Part shown: positions 9,608 to 18,026 of the stretch, one piece after another
How the letters are laid out: each line of letters begins with the position of its first letter
Position numbering within the stretch: position 1 is the stretch's first letter
DNA from: Ga0077527 sp945862135
Lineage (GTDB): Bacteria; Pseudomonadota; Gammaproteobacteria; Burkholderiales; SG8-41
Length of the DNA stretch: 64,000 nucleotides
Assembly (NCBI GenBank): GCA_964203275.1
Contig: CAXNMF010000004.1
Location: 1 to 64,000, forward strand
Reading direction: 5' to 3'
Notes under the pieces: model-generated
The model's input: only the letters and a program-made list of their open reading frames with translations
Told to the model about the DNA's origin: nothing
The model's database searches: none
Made by a program: the position numbers and the translations under genes

Positions 9608-11026
9608 ATGTACGACCGTTCCGTCGTTTTTCTTGACCTCGAGACCACCGGCGCCACTGCGACCCACGACCGCATCACCGAAGTCGGTCTGATTGAAGTG
9701 GAAAACGGCCGCTTCATCCGCGAATGGTCTTCGCTGGTGAATCCCGGCATGAGCATTCCGCCGGGCATACAGGCGCTGACCGGCATCAGCAATGACATGG
9801 TGGCGCTGGCGCCTCGCTTTGAAGAAATCGCCCGCGAACTGTATCAGGCCATCGACGGCCGCGTGCTGATTGCCCACAACGCGCGCTTCGATTACGGTTT
9901 CCTGAAAAACGAATTCCGCCGCCTCGGCAAGACCTTCACCGCGCCGGTGCTTTGCACGGTCAAACTCTCGCGCAAGTTGTTTCCGCAGCACCCGCGTCAC
10001 AACCTCGACAGTCTGATGTCCCGCCACGGCATTAACTGCGATGCGCGACATCGCGCACTGGGCGACGCCCGCGTACTGTGGGAACTGGCGCAGCAATGGC
10101 GACAGGAACCCGGCGAAGAAGCGGTACTGACCGCTACGGAAAAATTGCTGAAAACGACAACCGTGCCAGCGGGACTCGCCGACAACGCCTTCGACCATAT
10201 CCCGGAAGGTCCCGGCGTCTACCTGTTTTACGGTGAAAAAGATGTACCGCTGTATGTCGGCAAAAGCATCAACCTGCGCACGCGGGTGATGTCGCATTTC
10301 TCCGGAGATCATCGCATCAACAAGGACATGCGTATTGCCGCTGAAGTGAAACGCATCGACTGGATCGAAACAGCAGGTGAACTCGGTGCGCTGATTGAAG
10401 AAGCACGGCTGATCAAGAAACTCTCACCCGTGCACAACCGCCAGTTGCGCCGCGCCAGCGAACTGTGCGCCTGGCACTGGCCCGCTGACCGTCACGACGC
10501 AGCGCCGGAACTGGTGTCGGCGCGCGACCTCACCGGCGGTGAATTCCGCGATCTCTACGGCCTGTTCCGCTCGAGACGAACGGCCATTGAGGCGCTGCGC
10601 GAAATCGCGCTTGAACATGAGTTGTGTCATGGGCTTCTGGGATTGGAAAAACGCAAGGGCCCTTGTTTCGCCTACCAGATCAAGCGCTGTCGCGGCGCCT
10701 GCGCCGGCATTGAGACGCCGCGTGAACACGCGGCGCGCCTCGCCGCGGCGCTGGCCGGATTGCGCATCCGCGCATGGCCCTTTCCCGGCCGCATCGGCAT
10801 CCGCGAAACCTCACCCGGCGGTGAACGCTGCGACCTGCATGTACTCGATCAGTGGTGTCATCTCGGCACGGTCAGCAGCGAAGAGGATCTGCGTGATCTG
10901 CAGGAAGGCGCGCCACGTCCGCTGTTTGACCTGGATACTTATAAAATCCTGACGCGTTACCTGCTGAACGGGAAACACCGGCCACAAATCGTATCGCTGA
11001 CCACGACGACCGCAGCTGCGGCATAA
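9608..11026 (+). CDS. DnaQ-like 3'-5' exonuclease fused to a UvrC/Cho-type GIY-YIG nuclease
   Basis: A 472-residue fusion. The N-terminal DEDDh exonuclease (about residues 1-175) has FLDLETTG, HNARFDYGFL and HRALGDARV, the three acidic/His motifs of the DNA polymerase III epsilon family. The middle part (about 195-290) is a GIY-YIG domain (GVYLFYGEKDVPLYVGKS) as in the N-terminus of UvrC and in Cho. A cysteine-containing linker follows (GPCFAYQIKRCRGACAG). The C-terminus lacks the UvrC endonuclease V-like domain. This architecture is known in proteobacteria and is usually annotated as an epsilon-subunit or Cho-like protein. A role in excision repair or end processing is inferred. It begins 28 nt after the IclR gene. 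Confidence 0.9.
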   Translation: MYDRSVVFLDLETTGATATHDRITEVGLIEVENGRFIREWSSLVNPGMSIPPGIQALTGISNDMVALAPRFEEIARELYQAIDGRVLIAHNARFDYGFLKNEFRRLGKTFTAPVLCTVKLSRKLFPQHPRHNLDSLMSRHGINCDARHRALGDARVLWELAQQWRQEPGEEAVLTATEKLLKTTTVPAGLADNAFDHIPEGPGVYLFYGEKDVPLYVGKSINLRTRVMSHFSGDHRINKDMRIAAEVKRIDWIETAGELGALIEEARLIKKLSPVHNRQLRRASELCAWHWPADRHDAAPELVSARDLTGGEFRDLYGLFRSRRTAIEALREIALEHELCHGLLGLEKRKGPCFAYQIKRCRGACAGIETPREHAARLAAALAGLRIRAWPFPGRIGIRETSPGGERCDLHVLDQWCHLGTVSSEEDLRDLQEGAPRPLFDLDTYKILTRYLLNGKHRPQIVSLTTTTAAAA

Positions 11027-11067
11027 TCAGCGGCGCAGTCACAAACAACCAGCTGGAGGAGAATGTC

Positions 11068-12036
11068 ATGATCAGTAAACTGCAGGGACTCATGGTCGCC
11101 GCATTCGTCGCGGTCTTTCCGTTTACCGTGTCGGCACAGCAATACCCGGCGAAAGCCGTACGCTTCATTATCCCGTTCCCTCCGGGCGGGCCCACTGACA
11201 TCATGGGCCGCATGGCGACCGACATCCTGTCCAAGGCCACCGGTCAGCAGTTCATAGCCGACAACCGCGGCGGCGCCGGCGGCAACATCGGCGCCGACAT
11301 TTGCGCAAAGGCGCCAGCCGATGGCTACACGCTGTGCATGATCACTGCAGCACAGGGCGTATCACCGGCGATTTACAAAAAGATGAGTTATGACCCGGTG
11401 AAGGATCTTGCCACGATCACCCTGATGGCGAGTCTGCCCAGCCTGCTCACTGTGCACCCGGCATTGCCGGCGAAGACCGTCAAGGAAGTGCTGACATTGG
11501 CGAAAGCCAAGCCGGATGGCCTCAGCTATGCCTCCACCGGCAACGGCAGCAGCCCGCACATGCTGATGGAAATGTTCAAATTCATGGCCGGGGTGAAAAT
11601 GGTCCATGTCCCGTACAAAGGCCAGGCGCCTGCGGTTGTCGACCAGATTTCGGGGCAGGTGCAACTCGCGTTCAACACCGCGATCAGCGTGTTGCCGCAG
11701 GTCGAGGCCGGACGGCTGCGTGCGATCGCGATTTCGTCGAAGGACCGTTTTCCGCCTATGCCCAACCTGCCCACCGTTGAAGAAGGCGGCATCAAGGGCT
11801 TCGATGGCGGTTCGTGGCAGGGCGTCGGCGCCCCGGCCGGCACACCGGTCGAGATCATCCGCCGCGTCAACACCATTCTGGTCAATGAACTGAAAACACC
11901 CAATATGCGCGAGCAGATGCTCAAGCGCGGCGGGCTGGTATCGGCCAATTCACCGGAAGAGTTTTCGGCATTCCTCAAGGCTGAGATCGCGCGCTGGACC
12001 AAAGTTGCACGGGCCGCGAACATCAGCATCGACTGA
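11068..12036 (+). CDS. Bug-family tripartite tricarboxylate transporter substrate-binding protein
   Basis: A periplasmic solute-binding protein of the TctC/Bug type, 322 residues. A Sec signal peptide ends near TVSAQQ. The hallmark blocks VRFIIPFPPGGPTDIMGR, DNRGGAGGNIG and VPYKGQAPAVVDQ follow. GGAGGAG precedes the ATG by about 8 nt. No TctA/TctB membrane subunits are present, as is usual for the many orphan Bug genes of Burkholderiales. The aldolase gene starts 3 nt downstream, so the two are likely co-transcribed; the ligand is unknown but may be a carboxylate that the aldolase acts on. Confidence 0.93.
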   Translation: MISKLQGLMVAAFVAVFPFTVSAQQYPAKAVRFIIPFPPGGPTDIMGRMATDILSKATGQQFIADNRGGAGGNIGADICAKAPADGYTLCMITAAQGVSPAIYKKMSYDPVKDLATITLMASLPSLLTVHPALPAKTVKEVLTLAKAKPDGLSYASTGNGSSPHMLMEMFKFMAGVKMVHVPYKGQAPAVVDQISGQVQLAFNTAISVLPQVEAGRLRAIAISSKDRFPPMPNLPTVEEGGIKGFDGGSWQGVGAPAGTPVEIIRRVNTILVNELKTPNMREQMLKRGGLVSANSPEEFSAFLKAEIARWTKVARAANISID

Positions 12037-12039
12037 GCA

Positions 12040-12780
12040 ATGGCCGGACGCACCACGCCTGAACAGCAGGCGCGCATCGACCTCGCCGCCGCCCTGCGCA
12101 GCGCCTCGCGCATGGGCCTCGGTGAGGGCATCTGCAATCACTTCAGCGTCGAGGTGCCGGATCGTCCGGATCATTTCCTGATCAATCCCCAGGGCTTGCA
12201 CTGGTCGGAAGTGACGCCGGCGGATCTGGTGATGGTCGACGGCCAGGGTCGTAAAGTCGCAGGCAAACATGAAGTCGAGCCCACGGCGTTTTTCATCCAC
12301 GGCGCCGCGCATCGCAGCAAGCCGCAGGCGAAATGCGTGTTGCATACCCACATGCCGTTTGCGACCACGCTGACCGTGGTGCATGGCGGACGCATCGAAG
12401 CGGTGAGTCAGGTCGCACTGAAGTTTTACGGGCGTGACGCCTACGACGACAACTACAACGGCCTCGCGCTGGATGCTGCCGAAGGCGCGCGCATCGTGTC
12501 GGGTCTGAAAAATGCCGACATCCTGTTTCTCGCCAACCACGGCATCATCGTCACCGGGCCGTCAATCGACATCGCCTTCGATGATCTGTATTACCTGGAA
12601 CGCGCCTGCATGTTGCAGGTTCTGGGCATGGGTACCGGCAAGGCGCTGCGTCAGGTGCCGGATGTGATCGCGCAGAAAACCGCGGCGCAGATGACAGACC
12701 CCACGCAGGCGCGCCTGCACTTCACCGCACTCAAACGAATCCTCGACCGCGACGAGTCGGGCTGGTCGCGCCTCGACTGA
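12040..12780 (+). CDS. Class II aldolase/adducin family protein
   Basis: A 246-residue cytoplasmic protein with the class II aldolase fold (as in FucA and AraD). Zinc-ligand motifs are visible: HTHMPF, with the two His of the HxH pair, and ANHGIIVTG, with the third His. GLGEGICNHFSVEVP is the usual N-terminal substrate-binding region, and the C-terminal helices carry few recognisable residues. Substrate cannot be read from sequence; relatives cleave phosphorylated sugars or act on hydroxy/keto acids without phosphate. The position directly after the Bug receptor suggests it processes the imported compound. Confidence 0.88.
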   Translation: MAGRTTPEQQARIDLAAALRSASRMGLGEGICNHFSVEVPDRPDHFLINPQGLHWSEVTPADLVMVDGQGRKVAGKHEVEPTAFFIHGAAHRSKPQAKCVLHTHMPFATTLTVVHGGRIEAVSQVALKFYGRDAYDDNYNGLALDAAEGARIVSGLKNADILFLANHGIIVTGPSIDIAFDDLYYLERACMLQVLGMGTGKALRQVPDVIAQKTAAQMTDPTQARLHFTALKRILDRDESGWSRLD

Positions 12781-12812
12781 GACGCGACGCTCGTTTCAAA
12801 CGACTCTGAACC

Positions 12813-13046
12813 TTAGTGGTAGACCACCGGCAGGTTCAGCAACACGCTGAAGTTGTCGAGAAAGGCATCAATGTTTTCGGTCGTCGCCTCGTCACCTGCC
12901 ACTTCGTTCATCGCGTTGGCAAATTTTTCGGCAACATCACCGGTGAAAAACGTGCCGCGTGAAGAGCGCTTGTCCACCAGCTCCAGGCCTTGCTGGCCGG
13001 GATATTCGGCAACGTAATACTGCTCACTGTTGTAGACCAGGCGCAT
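12813..13046 (-). CDS. DUF3567 family protein
   Basis: A 77-residue protein resembling the betaproteobacterial DUF3567 family: MRLVYNSEQYYV at the N-terminus, GLELVDKRSSRGTFF in the middle and a C-terminus near LNLPVVYH. The ATG at 13046 is preferred over upstream in-frame starts because GGAG lies about 6 nt before it. No catalytic motif, membrane segment or known function is visible. It is acidic and probably cytoplasmic. Confidence 0.8.
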   Translation of the reverse strand: MRLVYNSEQYYVAEYPGQQGLELVDKRSSRGTFFTGDVAEKFANAMNEVAGDEATTENIDAFLDNFSVLLNLPVVYH

Positions 13047-13136
13047 GGCGATCTCCATAAAATGTAAGTTATTGATTTTAATAAGTAAAATTAAAATCAA
13101 ACTCCATTTCAAAGATGGGGCGCCCTGCCCCGCAGT

Positions 13137-14030
13137 TCAAGGGCTGCGCCGCCGGTTGGCCACTGCAATGCCGACCAGAATCAGTGCGAGGCCGAGATAG
13201 GCATTGGGCGACGGATGTTCCCCCATGATCCACAGGCCCAGCATCACCGCCACGCCGGGGCTCAGATAATTCACCAGTGACATGAAACTGGGGCCGGCGG
13301 AACGGATCAACTGGAAGTACAACACGGTCGCAATCGCCGTCGGCACCACACCCAGCCAGCACACGGCAGCCACTGACTGCCAGCGCGGCGTCAGCGTCGA
13401 CAGCGGGATTTGCCACAACGCCAGCGGCAGAACGATGACACTGGCCACCAGCAGCGTTGCGGCAGCAGACACCATGACATCGCCTTTGATGATCAGCCGC
13501 GTCAGTACGCTCTGCAGCGCGTAGCACAGGGCACCGCCGAGTACGGCCAATTGCGAAATGATCCGCACCATGTCGCCGCCGATGCCAGCCAGCGCCGCCG
13601 GCCCCATCAGCAACACGATGCCGCAGAATCCGCCGGCAAAACCGATCGCACGCTGCCGTGTCATGTGCTCGCCCGCAATCAGGAAGTGCGCGAGCACAAT
13701 GGTTGCCAGCGGCATGAACGCCATCAGAATGCCGGCCAGCGCGCTCTCCACGACCTGCTGACCCCAGGTGATCAGGTAAAACGGGACCGCGTTACCGATC
13801 ACGGCGATGACCACATACGGCCACCAGTTCCTCCCCAATGCCGGCAGCCTGCGTCCGCTGGCATACACAAAAATGATCAGCACAATGGCAGCAATGCCGA
13901 CACGCCCGGCGACGATGATCAGCGGCGGCAAGCTGGATACCGCAATGCCGTTGAACATGAACGAAGAACCCCACATCGCAACCAGCGCGAGCAGCAACAG
14001 CCAGTCGTTCAGGGTGCGGTGGGTGGACAT
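13137..14030 (-). CDS. EamA/DMT-family permease
   Basis: A 297-residue inner-membrane protein with about ten hydrophobic segments in two EamA repeats, each starting from a WG-containing helix (ALVAMWGSSFMFNG and the later LAVLGGALCYALQS). Such drug/metabolite transporters often export amino acids or small metabolites. The substrate here is unknown. The ATG at 14030 fits the family N-terminus; no good Shine-Dalgarno is visible, and longer in-frame starts (14090, 14264) add only non-conserved residues. Confidence 0.88.
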   Translation of the reverse strand: MSTHRTLNDWLLLLALVAMWGSSFMFNGIAVSSLPPLIIVAGRVGIAAIVLIIFVYASGRRLPALGRNWWPYVVIAVIGNAVPFYLITWGQQVVESALAGILMAFMPLATIVLAHFLIAGEHMTRQRAIGFAGGFCGIVLLMGPAALAGIGGDMVRIISQLAVLGGALCYALQSVLTRLIIKGDVMVSAAATLLVASVIVLPLALWQIPLSTLTPRWQSVAAVCWLGVVPTAIATVLYFQLIRSAGPSFMSLVNYLSPGVAVMLGLWIMGEHPSPNAYLGLALILVGIAVANRRRSP

Positions 14031-14484
14031 GAGGAGAATAAACCCGTGTAGCAGGACGGGTTTTGAGTTGTTTTGATTGCGGGGAAGCATACACGCAAAC
14101 ACTGATTGCTGATGAGAGCACCATGGCCTCGACATACAGACGGTGTTGACGTCCTGCCTATGAGTCGCTGAGCAGCGCAGACGCTCCGGGGGCAGTCGGT
14201 GAGGACTGTCTGAGTGATTGACGCGCAGCGGCAATCGCGAGTTGCGCACCCCGAAGGAAGTCACCTTGGGTGGCAGCCGCCCGGAGCGGCGAGCAGCGCA
14301 AGGGAGCCCGAAGGGCCGACGAGTCGGCGCGGCTTTTCTTTGGTTACTTTCTTTGGCCGCACAAAGAAAGTAACCAGCCGCCGGGCTGCCCCCGGCGACC
14401 TGAACGTCTCAGCGATTGCGGCTCATCACAGCCGGAGTCACGGTGTGCCGCATGATAAAATCACGCTTTACGAAATCACCTCCC
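14031..14484. other. Intergenic spacer between the EamA gene and purB
   Basis: A 454-bp gap between divergent genes, with no convincing ORF. It contains the palindromic element at 14342-14375 and flanking GC-rich sequence (GAGCCCGAAGGG, then GCCGCCGGGCTGCCCCCGGC), which is typical of dispersed proteobacterial intergenic repeats. A TAAAAT-like box near 14454 may belong to the purB promoter, with no clear -35. Confidence 0.6.
14342..14375. repeat. Perfect 14-bp inverted repeat of a dispersed REP-like element
   Basis: GGTTACTTTCTTTG at 14342-14355 and its exact reverse complement at 14362-14375 flank a 6-nt loop (GCCGCA). From general knowledge, the combination of this hairpin with a preceding GGCTTTTCTTT and a following GC-rich tail is widespread in beta- and gammaproteobacterial intergenic regions. 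It lacks the T-tract expected of a terminator. Confidence 0.8.
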
Positions 14485-15861
14485 ATGACCACACCCTCAC
14501 CGCTTACCGCCCTCTCCCCTCTCGACGGCCGCTATCACGCCAAACTCGGTACGCTGCGCGAATGTTTCAGTGAACAGGCGCTGATCCACAACCGGGTGCG
14601 AGTCGAAGTTGAATGGCTTAAGGCGCTCGCCGCCGAACCGGCGCTGAAGGAAGTGCCGCCATTCTCGAAAGCCACCATCGCCGAACTCGATGCACTGGTG
14701 CAGCAATTCTCGGAAACAGACGGCGCACGGGTCAAGGCGATTGAGGCAACGACCAACCACGACGTCAAGGCGGTGGAATACCTGCTGAAGGAACGGCTGG
14801 CGAAAAACACCGAAGTCACCCAGGTTGCGGAGTTCATCCACTTCGCCTGCACCTCGGAAGACATCAACAACCTGTGCCACGCGCTGATGCTGCAGAAAGC
14901 ACGCACAGCCGCCATGCTGCCGGCCCTGGACGCGATCATCACCCGCCTTCGTATGCTGGCGCACGAACTCGCCGATGCGCCGATGCTGTCGCGCACGCAC
15001 GGCCAGCCGGCGTCACCGACCACGCTGGGCAAGGAAATGGCCAACGTGGTGGCGCGCCTGGTCAAAGCACGCGCGCGCATTGCCGCCGTGTCACTGCTGG
15101 GCAAGATCAACGGCGCGGTGGGCAATTACAACGCGCACCTCTCGGCGTATCCGGAGATCGACTGGGAAGGTTTCGGAAAAAAGTTTGTTGAATCGCTGGG
15201 CCTTGAATTCAATCCGTACACGATCCAGATCGAACCGCATGACGCGATGGCGGAACTGTTTGATGCGGTCGCCCGCACCAACACCATCCTGCTGGATCTG
15301 AATCGCGACATCTGGGGCTATATCTCCGTCGGTTACTTCAAGCAGAAGACCAAGGCCGGCGAAATCGGATCTTCAACGATGCCGCACAAGGTCAATCCGA
15401 TCGACTTCGAAAACTCCGAAGGCAATCTCGGACTCGCCAATGCATTGCTGCGTCACCTGTCGGAAAAGCTGCCGGTATCGCGCTGGCAGCGCGACCTGAC
15501 CGACTCGACCGTGCTGCGCAATATGGGTGTCGCGCTGGGTTATGCGCTGCTCGCCTGGGATTCCTGCCTCAAGGGCCTGAACAAACTCGAAGCCAATCGC
15601 GCAGCAATGACCGAAGACCTAGATGACAACTGGGAAGTGCTGGCTGAACCGATCCAGACCGTGATGCGCCGCTACAACGTGGCCGGCGCCTACGAGCAAC
15701 TGAAGGAACTGACCCGCGGCAAGGCCGGCATCAACCGAGACACGCTGCATGCCTTCATCAAGGGACTCAAGGGTATTCCGGAAGCGGAGAAACAACGCCT
15801 GCTGACACTGACGCCGGCCAACTACATCGGCAAGGCCATCGAGCTGGCCAAACGCATCTGA
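14485..15861 (+). CDS. purB: Adenylosuccinate lyase
   Basis: Cleaves SAICAR to AICAR and adenylosuccinate to AMP in purine synthesis. The 458 residues match the family length (456 in E. coli). Visible motifs are SPLDGRY near the N-terminus, TSEDINN, SRTHGQPASPTTLGKE (general acid His) and the fumarase-superfamily signature GSSTMPHKVNP near residue 296, which carries the catalytic loop Ser. The ATG at 14485 is chosen over an upstream in-frame ATG (14416) because MTTPSPLTALSPLDGRY matches the family start. Confidence 0.97.
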   Translation: MTTPSPLTALSPLDGRYHAKLGTLRECFSEQALIHNRVRVEVEWLKALAAEPALKEVPPFSKATIAELDALVQQFSETDGARVKAIEATTNHDVKAVEYLLKERLAKNTEVTQVAEFIHFACTSEDINNLCHALMLQKARTAAMLPALDAIITRLRMLAHELADAPMLSRTHGQPASPTTLGKEMANVVARLVKARARIAAVSLLGKINGAVGNYNAHLSAYPEIDWEGFGKKFVESLGLEFNPYTIQIEPHDAMAELFDAVARTNTILLDLNRDIWGYISVGYFKQKTKAGEIGSSTMPHKVNPIDFENSEGNLGLANALLRHLSEKLPVSRWQRDLTDSTVLRNMGVALGYALLAWDSCLKGLNKLEANRAAMTEDLDDNWEVLAEPIQTVMRRYNVAGAYEQLKELTRGKAGINRDTLHAFIKGLKGIPEAEKQRLLTLTPANYIGKAIELAKRI

Positions 15862-15891
15862 AGCGAAATTAATCCAAGTTGTTGTTTTTAT

Positions 15892-16422
15892 TTATTGTTT
15901 TACGCTGTCGCGTTTGGTTATTGTCAGCGCAGCCCAGCGCTGCAGGGCTTCGGGCATTGCCGGCGCATCACCGCGATAACCCATCGCACCCACCAGCTCG
16001 GCATTCGGCACGCGCCCCTCGTGCGACAGAAACAGTCCTTTGACATAGGCATGGGCGCACAGCTCGCCTTCACGCTCAAAGGTCTGCTCCATGTAAACGT
16101 ATTTGTCATCCCAGGTCATCACACGCGTCACCAGTTCGAAGCGCTCGAATGGATTGAGCGAACGCAGGTAAGTGATTTCTGCCGCGGCCAGCACCGGCAT
16201 CCAGCGATTGCGTCGCACATGCACCATCAATCCAGCCTGCGCCATCAGGTGCACCCGCCCGAGATCCATGAACGCGAGGTAACGTCCGTTGTTCATGTGC
16301 AAGTTGAGATCGAGGTCATTGGGCAACACGCGAAACGCCAGCCGTGACTCATCGAACAAGCCGCGCTGTTCCATGCCGCGCATATGCCACAGCAGCCAGA
16401 GCAGGCGCAGATAAAGGTTCAT
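15892..16422 (-). CDS. Hotdog-fold acyl-CoA thioesterase-like protein
   Basis: A 176-residue 4HBT/hotdog protein: LPNDLDLNLHMNNGRYL followed by MDLGRVHLM is the typical segment with the DxNxHMNNxxY pattern of thioesterases related to FadM and THEM6-like proteins. The N-terminus (NLYLRLLWLLWHM) is hydrophobic and may anchor it to the membrane. It overlaps the upstream dedA stop by ATGA, so translation is probably coupled. The substrate is inferred to be a fatty acyl-CoA. Confidence 0.8.
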   Translation of the reverse strand: MNLYLRLLWLLWHMRGMEQRGLFDESRLAFRVLPNDLDLNLHMNNGRYLAFMDLGRVHLMAQAGLMVHVRRNRWMPVLAAAEITYLRSLNPFERFELVTRVMTWDDKYVYMEQTFEREGELCAHAYVKGLFLSHEGRVPNAELVGAMGYRGDAPAMPEALQRWAALTITKRDSVKQ

Positions 16423-17057
16423 CCCGCCTTGCGGTGGCGCAGGATCTCGATGATGCCCGGCAGAATCGACAGGATGATGATGCCGATGATCACCAGCGTC
16501 AGGTTGTTCTTGATGAACGGCAGGTTGCCGAAGAAATAACCGGCATATCCGAGTGAGGTTACCCAGAGCACGGCGCCGGTGACGTTGTAGAGCGCAAATT
16601 TGCTGTAAGTCATGCTCGCCGCACCCGCGACGAACGGCGCATAGGTGCGGACGATGGGGACGAAACGGGCGATGATGATGGTCTTGCCGCCGTACTTCTC
16701 GTAGAAGTCATGGGCACGCTGCAGGTGCTTGGGATTCAGCCAGCGCGATTCGTTGTGATTGAATATTCGCGGCCCGATGTAATGCCCGACCGTGTAATTC
16801 ACGGCGTCGCCCAGTATCGCTGCGATGATCAGCAGAACAACCAGCAGGTGGATATCCATGCCGCCGGCCGCAGCCACGGCTCCGGCGACGAACAGCAGCG
16901 AATCGCCGGGCAGGAACGGCGTAACCACCAGCCCGGTTTCGCAGAATACGATCAGGAAGAGGATCAGATAGATCCAGGCGCCGTAGGCGGCTACCAGCGC
17001 CTGAAGGTGGTCGTCAAGGTTGAGGACGACGTCGATGAACAGCGTGACCAGCTCCAT
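16419..17057 (-). CDS. DedA-family membrane protein
   Basis: A 212-residue inner-membrane protein of the DedA/SNARE-associated (VTT) family, implicated in lipid carrier recycling and membrane homeostasis. It shows the conserved FCETGLVVTPFLPGDSLLF, GDAVNYTVGHYIG and FVPIVRTYAPFVAG, with the Arg and Gly important in the family, plus several hydrophobic helices. GAGGAA lies 7 nt upstream of the ATG at 17057. It sits 10 nt after secF and overlaps the downstream thioesterase gene. Confidence 0.93.
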   Translation of the reverse strand: MELVTLFIDVVLNLDDHLQALVAAYGAWIYLILFLIVFCETGLVVTPFLPGDSLLFVAGAVAAAGGMDIHLLVVLLIIAAILGDAVNYTVGHYIGPRIFNHNESRWLNPKHLQRAHDFYEKYGGKTIIIARFVPIVRTYAPFVAGAASMTYSKFALYNVTGAVLWVTSLGYAGYFFGNLPFIKNNLTLVIIGIIILSILPGIIEILRHRKAG

Positions 17058-17067
17058 TGCCGGTTCC

Positions 17068-18015
17068 TCAGACGACCGCACCGTCCTCGTTGGCTGCCTT
17101 CGGCTTCTCCATCTTGACGAGATCGTCACGCTTGAGACCCAGCCACATCAGCAGCGGACTGCCGACCAGCACCGAAGAATAAATGCCGAAGCAGATGCCG
17201 ATGGTCAGCGCCAGCGCGAAGTAGTACAGCGTTTCGCCACCGAAGATAAGCATCGAGCAAACCATCAGTTGGGTCGAACCGTGGGTGATGATGGTGCGAG
17301 ACATCGTCGAAGTGATCGCGGCATCAATGACGTCGCGCACTTCCATGGCGCGGAACTGGCGGCTGCGGAAGTTTTCGCGGATCCGATCCATCACCACCAC
17401 CGACTCGTTGACCGAATATCCGAGAATCGCGAGCATCGCTGCGAGCACTGGCAGTGAAAACTCCCAGCCGAACAGTGAAAAGCAGCCAAGAATGATCACC
17501 ACGTCATGCAGATTGGCGATGATCGCTGACACGCCGAACTTCCACTCAAAACGCAGCGCGAGGTAGCCGACGATGCCCAGGGACACGAACAGCAACGCCA
17601 GCGCGCCGCTTTCAAGCAACTCCTTGCCGACCTGCGGTCCGACAAATTCAACCCGCTGCAATTTCACGCCGGGATCAAGTTGCCGCAGTTCGGCCATCAC
17701 CTGCTCGGACAGCTGGGCGCTGGTGATGCCTTCCTTGACTGGCAGTCGGATCAGCACATCACGCGCGGTACCGAAGTTCTGCACGGCGGGCTCGCTGAAG
17801 CCAAGCTTGATCATGCTCTCGCGAATCGGATCAAGTTCGGGCACCTTTTCATAACTCACCTCGATAACCGTGCCTCCGGTGAAATCCACGCCCAGATGAA
17901 GGCCCTTGGTCGCCAGCGAGCCTACGGCGACCAGGAATGTGATCAGCGAAATAACGTTGAAAAACAACGCATACCGCATGAACGGGATGCTTTTCTTGAT
18001 GCGGAAGAATTCCAT
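17068..18015 (-). CDS. secF: Protein-export membrane protein SecF
   Basis: The partner of SecD that uses the proton motive force to help the SecYEG translocon release proteins in the periplasm. 315 residues with an N-terminal helix, the periplasmic head with GVDFTGGTVIEV, and the five-helix C-terminal part containing AMLAILGYSVNESVVVMDRIREN and ITTHG-like STMSRTIITHGST. It starts 11 nt after the secD stop. A longer frame upstream (to 18264) only reads secD out of frame and was ignored. Confidence 0.97.
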   Translation of the reverse strand: MEFFRIKKSIPFMRYALFFNVISLITFLVAVGSLATKGLHLGVDFTGGTVIEVSYEKVPELDPIRESMIKLGFSEPAVQNFGTARDVLIRLPVKEGITSAQLSEQVMAELRQLDPGVKLQRVEFVGPQVGKELLESGALALLFVSLGIVGYLALRFEWKFGVSAIIANLHDVVIILGCFSLFGWEFSLPVLAAMLAILGYSVNESVVVMDRIRENFRSRQFRAMEVRDVIDAAITSTMSRTIITHGSTQLMVCSMLIFGGETLYYFALALTIGICFGIYSSVLVGSPLLMWLGLKRDDLVKMEKPKAANEDGAVV

Positions 18016-18026
18016 CGTGAGCCCCC

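Noticed and set aside
13410..14051. 213-residue plus-strand ORF over the EamA gene
   Set aside because: Antisense to a ten-helix permease; its Gln/His/Arg-rich composition is typical of a reverse reading of hydrophobic codons.
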